DNA of 5,659 nt from Gammaproteobacteria bacterium (lineage in GTDB: Bacteria > Pseudomonadota > Gammaproteobacteria > SMWH01). The notes under the pieces were generated by a model. It did no database searches and was not told the DNA's origin. It saw only the letters and a program-made list of their open reading frames with translations. Shown here piece by piece: positions 1-4,500 of this stretch. Position 1 is the stretch's first letter. Every line of letters starts with the position of its first letter. A program made the translations under genes and the position numbers. The DNA lies in NCBI GenBank assembly GCA_004357005.1, contig SMWH01000174.1, positions 1 through 5,659 on the forward strand, given 5' to 3'.

Positions 1-1035
1 GACCTGCACACGCACCTGGTCTGGGACCTGGAGCCGGGTTGGGAGATCCAGCAGGTGCGGCAAACCGCCGCTGACTGGTCATTGCGTGGCGCGCGTAACG
101 CGAAAGCCACACTGTTGGCGGGATTCACGACCGTGCGGGACTTGTGGTCGATCCGGGATTTTCCGGACGTGGCGCTGGCGCGGGGCATCGAGGCGGGCAT
201 GGTGGAAGGACCCCGGGTGATTCCCTGTGGGCACGCCCTGAGCATCACCGGCGGGCATTGCGAGATCACCGGTTTTGCGCCGGGGATCCTGCCCGAAGCT
301 CCCGAGTACGGTGTGGCCGATGGCGTGGACGAAGTCGTCAAATCCGTGCGCTACCAGATCAAGCACGGCGCCCAGGTCATCAAGATCTGCGCCACCGCCG
401 GCGTGATTTCCTTCGAGGAACAGATGGGCGCCCAGCAGTACACGGACGAGGAGATGCGTGCCATCGTGGAAGAGGCCGCCCGGCATGGCATCTACGTGGC
501 CGCCCATGCTCACGGAACCGAGGGGATCATGGCTGCCACCCGGGCCGGCGTGCGCTCCATCGAGCACGGTTCTATTTTGACGCCGGAAGCGGTCCGGCTC
601 ATGAAAAAGCACGGTACCTGGCTCATCCCGAATCTGTACCTGGAAGAGCCCGGGGCCGTGGATACCAGCACGCTCCCGCCGCTGATCAAGCAAAAATGGG
701 ACGCCATGTCGCTCATGGTGGCCAACAGTTTCCAGTTGGCCATGAAGGAAGGCGTCAAGATCGCTTTTGGCACGGATGCCGGCGTTTATCCCCATGGCGA
801 CAACGCCAGGGAGTTCGCGGTCAGGGTCAAATACGGAATGTCGCCCATCGAAGCGATCCGCGGCGCCACCTCTTACGCGGCGGAAGTTCTGGGCAAGGAA
901 GACCGGGGCGTGATTACCCAGGGACGGCTGGCGGACCTGATCGCGGTGGACGGGGACCCCCTGCGGAACATCAGGCTGCTGGAGGACGTGAGCTTCGTGA
1001 TGAAAGGCGGGACGGTCTATAAAGACCCCCGCTAA
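1..1035 (+). CDS. Metal-dependent amidohydrolase (imidazolonepropionase/Xaa-dipeptidase-like), 5' end missing
   Basis: 344 residues are visible; the N-terminus lies off the left edge. The reading frame is open from base 1 and opens with DLHTHL, the HxH metal motif of strand 1 (H3, H5), so the GTG at 55 cannot be the real start. Further family residues follow in order: TTVRDL, a TGGH segment, K128 in QVIKIC (probable carbamylated lysine bridging two metals), H169/H171 in AAHAHG, H189 in SIEHGS and D259 in FGTDAG. The C-terminus has the usual GRLADLIAVDGDP strand returning to the small beta domain. Family members are cytosolic or exported zinc hydrolases of about 400-430 residues that cleave amide bonds, for example in Xaa-Arg/Lys or Xaa-Pro dipeptides. 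The substrate cannot be read from sequence, and whether a signal peptide exists is unknown because the start is missing. The catalytic set is complete in the visible part, so it is probably active. Confidence 0.93.
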   Translation, partial: DLHTHLVWDLEPGWEIQQVRQTAADWSLRGARNAKATLLAGFTTVRDLWSIRDFPDVALARGIEAGMVEGPRVIPCGHALSITGGHCEITGFAPGILPEAPEYGVADGVDEVVKSVRYQIKHGAQVIKICATAGVISFEEQMGAQQYTDEEMRAIVEEAARHGIYVAAHAHGTEGIMAATRAGVRSIEHGSILTPEAVRLMKKHGTWLIPNLYLEEPGAVDTSTLPPLIKQKWDAMSLMVANSFQLAMKEGVKIAFGTDAGVYPHGDNAREFAVRVKYGMSPIEAIRGATSYAAEVLGKEDRGVITQGRLADLIAVDGDPLRNIRLLEDVSFVMKGGTVYKDPR

Positions 1036-1078
1036 GCTTCCCGGACAGGTCAAAGAACATGGCCCAAAAACCGGGCTA

Positions 1079-1107
1079 TTGACTTGCTCAAATCAACGCC
1101 GTAGGTT
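1079..1107 (+). promoter_or_regulatory. Possible sigma70 promoter with inverted repeat over the -10
   Basis: TTGACT (1079-1084, 5/6 to the -35 consensus) lies 17 bases before TAGGTT (1102-1107), which keeps the T, A and final T of TATAAT. A perfect 7-base inverted repeat, AATCAAC (1091-1097) and GTTGATT (1105-1111), covers the spacer and the -10 and could be an operator. Predicted transcription would start near 1114, exactly where a terminator-like hairpin begins, which weakens the case. It may drive the RRM gene with a leader of about 230 bases. Confidence 0.3.
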
Positions 1108-1113
1108 GATTCG

Positions 1114-1151
1114 CGAGGTGGTACAGCTTTGTGTACGGCCTCGGTTTTTTT
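1114..1151 (+). terminator. Rho-independent terminator after the amidohydrolase gene
   Basis: The hairpin pairs CGAGG (1114-1118) with CCTCG (1139-1143), followed by a T-G wobble and one G-G mismatch. It then pairs GTAC (1121-1124) with GTAC (1133-1136) around the 8-base loop agctttgt. After one G comes a run of seven T (1145-1151). It lies 79 bases past the amidohydrolase stop and is the best terminator for that gene. It could also fold at the 5' end of a leader if the promoter at 1079 is used. Confidence 0.75.
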
Positions 1152-1293
1152 GCCGGAGTGGTCAATTTTTGTTCACTCGCTGGCACCTACCTTGATCGTC
1201 GATGGCGCTGCGCGTCCCTCTGGGGTCAGGCGGGCACCTGAGGCCGAAAAACCCTTAGGGATTGCCGAAAGGCATGTTGCCGTTCCCGATTGC
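1152..1293 (+). other. Non-coding leader region of the RRM gene with small hairpins
   Basis: I see no convincing gene in the 310 bases 1036-1345; this is the part not covered by the other listed sites. It contains several short potential RNA stems: GAGTG/CACTC (1156-1160 with 1174-1178), flanked by GCC/GGC (1152-1154 with 1182-1184); TCAGG/CCTGA (1226-1230 with 1237-1241); CCCT/AGGG (about 1252-1260); and TGCC-GAAA-GGCA (1263-1274), a 4-base-pair stem closed by a GNRA-type tetraloop. TGGCAC (1181-1186) followed five bases later by TTGA is close to a sigma54 promoter but lacks the usual C of the -12 GC. I do not recognise a known riboswitch class here. Confidence 0.4.
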
Positions 1294-1333
1294 GTGTTGG
1301 GTCGAGGACGGTTCACAGCCGACAACACTTTTT
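1294..1333 (+). terminator. Terminator-like hairpin (possible attenuator) just before the RRM start
   Basis: GTGTTG (1294-1299) pairs with CAACAC (1323-1328). After a two-G bulge, TCG (1302-1304) pairs with CGA (1320-1322), giving nine base pairs around a 15-base loop. An alternative register pairs the two bulged G with CC (1319-1320). Five T follow directly (1329-1333), and the weak ribosome site GGAA starts at 1334, 12 bases before the ATG. The layout fits a transcriptional attenuator or a structure that limits access to the ribosome site. The T tract is short, so termination may be partial. Confidence 0.45.
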
Positions 1334-1345
1334 GGAATGTAATTG

Positions 1346-1618
1346 ATGAATATTTATGTTGGAAATCTGCCCTATAGTGCTACCGAAGACGATCTGCGTG
1401 AGGCGTTTGCCGCCTTTGGTGAAGTGGCCAACGTTCAGTTGATCACCGACAAGTTCTCCGGGCAGTCCAAGGGTTTCGGCTTTGTCGAAATGCCGAACAA
1501 TGCTGAAGCTGATGAGGCCATCAAGGGCCTGAACGATACCGAGTTGAAGGGTCGCAACATCAAGGTGAACCAGGCCAAGCCGCGTGGCGAACGCCCGGCC
1601 CGCCGGCCTCGCTACTGA
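1346..1618 (+). CDS. Small RNA-binding protein with a single RRM domain
   Basis: 90 residues, almost all one RNA recognition motif. RNP2 is IYVGNL (residues 3-8) and RNP1 is KGFGFVEM (42-49). The aromatic RNA-stacking positions Y4, F44 and F46 are all present. The fold should be beta-alpha-beta-beta-alpha-beta, ending near residue 77. A short basic tail follows (RGERPARRPRY, 80-90) that may add non-specific RNA contacts. I chose the ATG at 1346; the TTG at 1343 is also in frame but lies in the poorer position behind GGAA (1334-1337). Bacterial proteins of this type are cytosolic, probably act as RNA chaperones or post-transcriptional regulators, and in cyanobacteria several are induced by cold. 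The gene stands alone, with terminator-like elements before and after it and a long structured leader, so it is likely regulated at the RNA level, possibly by its own product. The RNA target is unknown. Confidence 0.95.
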   Translation: MNIYVGNLPYSATEDDLREAFAAFGEVANVQLITDKFSGQSKGFGFVEMPNNAEADEAIKGLNDTELKGRNIKVNQAKPRGERPARRPRY

Positions 1619-1643
1619 TCCGCTTGCCGGATAATGGCTTGCT

Positions 1644-1670
1644 ACCGGCCCGCTTGCGGGCCGGTTCTTT
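1644..1670 (+). terminator. Terminator 1 of the RRM gene
   Basis: A perfect 9-base-pair stem, ACCGGCCCG (1644-1652) with CGGGCCGGT (1657-1665), closes on the loop cttg and is followed by a TTCTTT tract (1665-1670). It begins 26 bases after the RRM stop codon. A weaker competing stem, GCCGG (1626-1630) with CCGGC (1645-1649), could form first. Confidence 0.9.
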
Positions 1671-1711
1671 GTTGAGGGGCCCGCTTGCGGGCCGGTTCTT
1701 TATTTGAGGGG
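1649..1711 (+). repeat. Tandem direct repeat of a 31/32-base terminator unit
   Basis: Unit one covers 1649-1679 and unit two 1680-1711. The first 22 bases of each are identical (CCCGCTTGCGGG, then CCGGTTCTTT), and both end in TTGAGGGG, with one substitution and one inserted base between. The word GCTTGC also occurs at 1622 and 1637, and its reverse complement at 1715. The pattern indicates local duplication of the terminator. Confidence 0.9.
1677..1701 (+). terminator. Terminator 2, tandem copy of terminator 1
   Basis: GGCCCG (1678-1683) pairs with CGGGCC (1688-1693) around cttg, followed by GG and TTCTTT. The stem is shorter than in copy 1 because the left flank differs. Bases 1680-1701 are identical to 1649-1670, so this is a duplicated unit rather than an independent terminator. 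Confidence 0.8.
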
Positions 1712-1732
1712 CCCGCAAGCGGTCCTTTTTTT
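1709..1732 (+). terminator. Terminator 3, with core inverted relative to copies 1 and 2
   Basis: GG-c-CCG (1710-1715) pairs with CGG-t-CC (1720-1725) around caag, with one C/T mismatch, and is followed by seven T (1726-1732). Its 13-base core (1710-1722) is the exact reverse complement of 1681-1693. It can therefore fold alone or pair with the upstream copy. Confidence 0.7.
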
Positions 1733-1781
1733 CCGCGGGCTGCGCCTGCGGGTCCATTTGTTTCGATGGACGCGCTTCGCG
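1733..1781 (+). other. Cluster of three further hairpins between the RRM gene and the operon
   Basis: CCGCGGGC (1733-1740) pairs with GCCTGCGG (1744-1751) with one G-T pair and a 3-base loop. GTCCAT (1752-1757) pairs perfectly with ATGGAC (1766-1771) around an 8-base loop. CGCG (1771-1774) pairs with CGCG (1778-1781) around a 3-base loop. None is followed by a T run in the + direction, so they are not ordinary + strand terminators. They could stabilise transcript ends or be part of a small non-coding RNA. Confidence 0.5.
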
Positions 1782-1790
1782 AGCCGTGAG

Positions 1791-1819
1791 CAGACACGAT
1801 GGCTTTGAGCCGTTATCAT
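1791..1819 (+). promoter_or_regulatory. Probable sigma70 promoter of the six-gene operon
   Basis: CAGACA (1791-1796, 4/6 to TTGACA) lies 17 bases before TATCAT (1814-1819, 5/6 to TATAAT). Transcription would start at about 1826-1827, at or next to the ATG of the coiled-coil gene. No ribosome binding site is visible before that ATG, which fits a leaderless message. It lies directly downstream of the terminator array, as expected for an operon promoter. Confidence 0.45.
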
Positions 1820-1826
1820 CACCTAC

Positions 1827-2114
1827 ATGGGTGATGCCGAACAACGCGAACAGATCATCAAACTGCTGGGGGAACTGACCGAGAACCAGAAGCTCATGGT
1901 CGAGCGCCAGGCGGTTGCACTGCAGATCCAGAAAGAGCAGTACCAGCTCGTTCAGCAGCAATATGACAAGGCCGCGACGCTGCAGGATCGCGCCGAGTCC
2001 CTACAGAACCGCGGTGAGAGCATGGTGAAAACGGCCCAGAAGGTGCTGCCCGTCATCATCGTCATCGTGATCGCCCTGATCGTTTACGTGAGCTGGTTGC
2101 TGTTCCGGATCTGA
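1827..2114 (+). CDS. Small tail-anchored coiled-coil membrane protein, unknown function
   Basis: 95 residues and no family that I recognise. Residues 1-72 are hydrophilic, rich in Q, E, K and L, without proline, and predicted to form a continuous helix or coiled coil. LQDRAES (52-58) and LQNRGES (59-65) form a tandem heptad repeat. A hydrophobic segment (about 74-93, starting LPVIIVIVIALIVYV) follows and only R94 and I95 remain after it, so the protein is probably tail-anchored with its coiled coil in the cytoplasm. It has no signal peptide. No other start is possible upstream, because a TGA at 1806 closes the frame and no ATG, GTG or TTG lies between. No Shine-Dalgarno is visible. It is the first gene of the probable operon, 15 bases before the methyltransferase gene. 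The coiled coil plus C-terminal anchor resembles the layout of SNARE proteins, but this may be only convergence. It could act as a membrane scaffold for the downstream products. Confidence 0.8.
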   Translation: MGDAEQREQIIKLLGELTENQKLMVERQAVALQIQKEQYQLVQQQYDKAATLQDRAESLQNRGESMVKTAQKVLPVIIVIVIALIVYVSWLLFRI

Positions 2115-2129
2115 GCAATCCGCCGCGCA

Positions 2130-2900
2130 ATGCCCGCGCCTCCTCCCTCCAGTCTCGACGAATACCGTGACCTGTTTGCCGGTCATGGGGACACAGACGA
2201 CGAGTATCTGGCTCGCCACTGGCGGCGTTTTCTTCAGACCTTTAGTCTTTTTTCTCAAGCCTGGTCCCCGGAGCGAGGGCCGCGGGTGCTGGATATTGGT
2301 GCTCACTGGTTGCACCAGTCGGTGCTCTATGCCCGGGCGGGTTATCAGGTCACGGCGGCGGATTTCGAGTCAACGCTGAAGCAGGCGGGGTTGCGTTCCC
2401 TGGCCCGGGCCAACGGAATTCAGTTGTACGGGCATGGTGACCTGAGCGACGCTAACGCCCTGGCCGAACTGGGAGAAGGAAGCATCGATGTTGTGCTGTT
2501 CTGCGAAGTTCTGGAACACCTTGCCTTCAACCCGATCGCTTTCTGGCAATCGGTTTACCGGGTGCTCTCGCCCGGTGGCCGCATCGTGGTAACCACGCCC
2601 AACTACTATTTCTGGAAGACTCGTGTTCGCGGTGGATTGCGTTTTCTGAGCGGTGGCGGAGGAGGCGTAGCGGTGGAGCAGGTGCTCAAGCGGCCGACTT
2701 ACGCTCACCACTGGAAAGAGTATTCCGCCCGGGAACTGAAACGTTACTTCACCTTGTTATCACCGGATTTCCGGGTCCACCGGTGTTTTTGCATGTCGGA
2801 GCGTTTCACGCGGGTCGGGCCGCTCGGCCGGAGCATCTACGCCGAGGTCGATTTGCCGGCCAGGCAACACGGTATAGTGGACGACAGGGCCTGGAGTTAG
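2130..2900 (+). CDS. Class I SAM-dependent methyltransferase (Methyltransf_11/23-like)
   Basis: 256 residues, probably cytosolic. The Rossmann-type SAM fold is shown by VLDIG (53-57, motif I), the acidic residue D78 after strand 2 (VTAAD, ribose binding), D104 in GHGDL, DVVLFCEVLEHL (120-131, motif around strand 4) and the SPGGRIVVTTPN turn and strand (147-158). Motif I is unusual: the normal DxGxGxG is here DIGAHWL, keeping only the first glycine. A glycine run (175-179) forms a flexible loop before the C-terminal part, which may define the substrate pocket. The substrate is unknown; relatives methylate quinones, lipids or small metabolites. The ATG at 2130 has no clear ribosome site and lies 15 bases after the coiled-coil gene, so translation may be coupled. 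The adjacent membrane protein genes hint at a lipid or membrane-associated substrate, but that is inference only. Confidence 0.88.
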   Translation: MPAPPPSSLDEYRDLFAGHGDTDDEYLARHWRRFLQTFSLFSQAWSPERGPRVLDIGAHWLHQSVLYARAGYQVTAADFESTLKQAGLRSLARANGIQLYGHGDLSDANALAELGEGSIDVVLFCEVLEHLAFNPIAFWQSVYRVLSPGGRIVVTTPNYYFWKTRVRGGLRFLSGGGGGVAVEQVLKRPTYAHHWKEYSARELKRYFTLLSPDFRVHRCFCMSERFTRVGPLGRSIYAEVDLPARQHGIVDDRAWS

Positions 2901-2915
2901 GCTGGAGCCAGGCCC
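2887..2915 (+). other. Perfect 8-base-pair intercistronic hairpin over the methyltransferase stop
   Basis: GGGCCTGG (2887-2894) is the exact reverse complement of CCAGGCCC (2908-2915). The 13-base loop holds the TAG stop codon (2898-2900). CTGGAG also occurs twice directly (2891 and 2902). There is no T run, so it is not a terminator. It may stabilise the upstream mRNA or affect initiation at the next gene, whose ribosome site begins seven bases later. Confidence 0.5.
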
Positions 2916-2921
2916 GGAACC

Positions 2922-2932
2922 GGAGGAGGGGG
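2922..2932 (+). promoter_or_regulatory. Strong ribosome binding site for the CPBP protease gene
   Basis: GGAGGAGGGGG directly precedes ATGATG (2933-2938). This is the only strong Shine-Dalgarno in the window. It sets the start at 2933 or 2936 and rules out the much longer in-frame opening from 2783, which would overlap the methyltransferase gene by 118 bases. Confidence 0.85.
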
Positions 2933-3952
2933 ATGATGGACGCGTTACGGCGATTTGCCGACAGCTATCCGGTGACCGCGTATGTCCTGCTGTGTTTTCT
3001 GATCACCTGGTCGGTCTGGTTCTCTATTCCAACGGTTGCGGGTGACGACTGGACGCTGATCAAGATCTTCACCGGGGCCGGGATCGGACCAGGGATGGCG
3101 GCCGTATTGCTGGACCGGTTGCGCCGCGGCTGGAACGAGAACGATTTCACCCGCAGTTGGTGGACGGCCTTCGTCTTTGTAGCGGCAATCGTCATCGGTC
3201 TGGACATCTGGAGTCTGATGGCCGGCGATGGGCCGACTCTGGCCCTGGCTGCATCGGCCGAACCGGCGGGACTGAGTCTGGTGGGTGTGGCCGGCGCCCT
3301 GATCAGCGCCGCCCTGGCCGGATTCGTTTTCGCAACGGCGCGATCCAGCCGTTCGAAGTATCTCAACTCGATTACGCGTATCCGGGTAAAGCCGTACTGG
3401 TGGATGGTGGCCCTTTTGCTTCCGGCGCTTGTCTACACCATGGGAATCGGCGCCGCCATTATTTTCGGAAGTCAGTTGCCGGACCCGCCGCTGCTGGGCG
3501 CTGAAGTCGCTGAGTGGGCGCCGTTTGTGGTTCGCGCGGCTTTGTTTACTTATTTTGTGGTGTGCGTGGGCGAAGAGCCGGGATGGCGCGGCTACATGCT
3601 GCCCGAGCTGCAAGCTCGTTACAGCCCACTGGTGGCCACCATTATCCTCGGGGCCGTCTGGGGTGTGTGGCACTTTCCTCTCTTCGTCATCGGTCTGTAC
3701 TCGGGTGATCCCCTGGCAGGCACCCTGTTCTACGTGGTGTTCACGACGAGCCTTGCGGTGTTGTTTACCTGGTTGTTCAATGGCACCGGTGGAATATTGT
3801 CGCTGACTTTGATGCTGCACCTGGCCATCAATACGACTCCCAAGATACTCCCTGTAACCTGGTGGGCTGGAGTTGCGCTGCTGCTGCTGGCAGGCTATCT
3901 CATCTATCGCAGTACAATGTGGCGACGGGGCAGCATGGAACGGCGGGGCTAA
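2933..3952 (+). CDS. CPBP family intramembrane glutamic protease (CAAX protease/bacteriocin-processing type)
   Basis: 339 residues from the ATG at 2933 (338 from the tandem ATG at 2936). It is a polytopic membrane protein with roughly eight to ten hydrophobic segments, the first at about residues 13-31. All three family motifs are present. EExxxR is EEPGWR (E214, E215, R219). The FxxxH motif appears as WGVWH (H247), with W in place of F. HxxxN is HLAIN (H296, N300). These glutamates and histidines form the active site in the family, whose known members include Rce1-type CAAX proteases; bacterial members are linked to bacteriocin immunity, maturation or membrane protein processing. The region before motif 1 is longer than in small family members, with a soluble-looking stretch around 95-113. 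The gene lies 32 bases after the methyltransferase gene and 6 bases before the DUF1579 gene. Activity is likely, and the substrate unknown. Confidence 0.93.
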   Translation: MMDALRRFADSYPVTAYVLLCFLITWSVWFSIPTVAGDDWTLIKIFTGAGIGPGMAAVLLDRLRRGWNENDFTRSWWTAFVFVAAIVIGLDIWSLMAGDGPTLALAASAEPAGLSLVGVAGALISAALAGFVFATARSSRSKYLNSITRIRVKPYWWMVALLLPALVYTMGIGAAIIFGSQLPDPPLLGAEVAEWAPFVVRAALFTYFVVCVGEEPGWRGYMLPELQARYSPLVATIILGAVWGVWHFPLFVIGLYSGDPLAGTLFYVVFTTSLAVLFTWLFNGTGGILSLTLMLHLAINTTPKILPVTWWAGVALLLLAGYLIYRSTMWRRGSMERRG

Positions 3953-3958
3953 AGATCA

Positions 3959-4432
3959 ATGACGACGGTCGAAAAACCGCGGCCCACGGCGGCGCATCGC
4001 AAGCTGGAAAAGCTGGTCGGCTCCTGGCGGGGCAGGGAGATCATGAAGCCATCGCCCTGGGACCCCGAGGGCGGTGAAGCCATCGGTTACAGCGAGGCCC
4101 GCGTGGTGGCGAATGGTTTTGTCGTGACCGGTGACTACCGGCAGGAACGAGACGGAGTCGAAACTTTCAGTGGACACGCGGTGTATACCTGGGATCCCGA
4201 GCGCGAGGAATACGTTCATCACTGGTTCGATTGTATGGGATCACCGCCTGAGGTTTTTCGCGGGCACTTCGACGGCGATGTGTTGATCCTGGAAGGGAAG
4301 AACCCGATGGGTTCCGTGCGCAGCACGGTGGATTTCTCGCAACCGGACAAAATGCTGGTGTACTACGAAATGTCCACGGACGGCGAGAACTGGGACTGTC
4401 TGTTCGAAGGAATCTACGAACGACAGCCCTGA
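3959..4432 (+). CDS. DUF1579 family protein
   Basis: 157 residues, soluble, without signal peptide or membrane segment. The N-terminal HRKLEKLVGSWRGRE (13-27) is the typical opening of the DUF1579 family, which is thought to form a small calycin-like beta barrel. Alternating beta-rich segments follow, with SGHAVYTWDPEREEY (71-85) and the aromatic/histidine motif HHWFD (87-91), and a final strand near CLFEGIYER. No function is established for the family; the barrel suggests binding of a small or hydrophobic ligand, which is inference. The ATG lies six bases after the CPBP stop with only a weak AAAGA before it, so translation is probably coupled. The length is normal for the family. Confidence 0.82.
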   Translation: MTTVEKPRPTAAHRKLEKLVGSWRGREIMKPSPWDPEGGEAIGYSEARVVANGFVVTGDYRQERDGVETFSGHAVYTWDPEREEYVHHWFDCMGSPPEVFRGHFDGDVLILEGKNPMGSVRSTVDFSQPDKMLVYYEMSTDGENWDCLFEGIYERQP

Positions 4433-4472
4433 GTTGCGCATGATGGTGGATATCTGTTCACTGGCATCGGCG

Positions 4473-4495
4473 GCCGGTCTTCCTGCAAAGACGGC
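4473..4495 (+). other. Hairpin just before the GTG start of the ceramidase-like gene
   Basis: GTCTT (4477-4481) pairs with AAGAC (4488-4492) around cctgca. After a bulged G, GCC (4473-4475) pairs with GGC (4493-4495). It lies in the only larger gap in the operon (4433-4500) and five bases before the chosen GTG. There is no T tract. It might influence translation of the next gene. Confidence 0.3.
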
Positions 4496-4500
4496 GCCGC

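Noticed and set aside
79..1053. Long minus-strand open frame (324 codons) opposite the amidohydrolase gene
   Set aside because: It is antisense to a gene with all catalytic motifs, its translation shows no recognisable domain and is rich in H, G, R and D, as expected for a GC-rich antisense shadow.
1121..1130. Cold-box-like word GTACAG as in the cspA leader
   Set aside because: Only six bases agree and they are part of the terminator hairpin arm, so chance is the simpler explanation.
1221..1290. Thiamine-type riboswitch suggested by CTGA and ACCCTT words in the leader
   Set aside because: The conserved TPP core words are not in the right order or spacing, and the downstream RRM gene is not a thiamine gene.
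1129..1377. 82-codon + strand open frame in the leader of the RRM gene
   Set aside because: It overlaps the RRM start, begins within the loop of a terminator hairpin, has no ribosome site and gives a low-complexity, non-domain translation.
1622..1720. Repeated GCTTGC words considered as a CRISPR-like array
   Set aside because: The units are short, self-complementary and followed by T tracts without unique spacers; they are terminators.
1560..1961. 133-codon minus-strand open frame through the terminator array
   Set aside because: It crosses several strong hairpins and runs antisense to two + strand genes; the translation is compositionally biased and matches nothing I know.
2783..2932. 50-codon N-terminal extension of the CPBP protease gene
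   Set aside because: The extension overlaps the methyltransferase coding region in another frame and looks unlike a protein, while a strong Shine-Dalgarno sits directly before ATG 2933.
2945..3820. 291-codon minus-strand open frame opposite the CPBP gene
   Set aside because: It has no domain, is Q, R and H rich, and lies antisense to a membrane protein with three complete family motifs.
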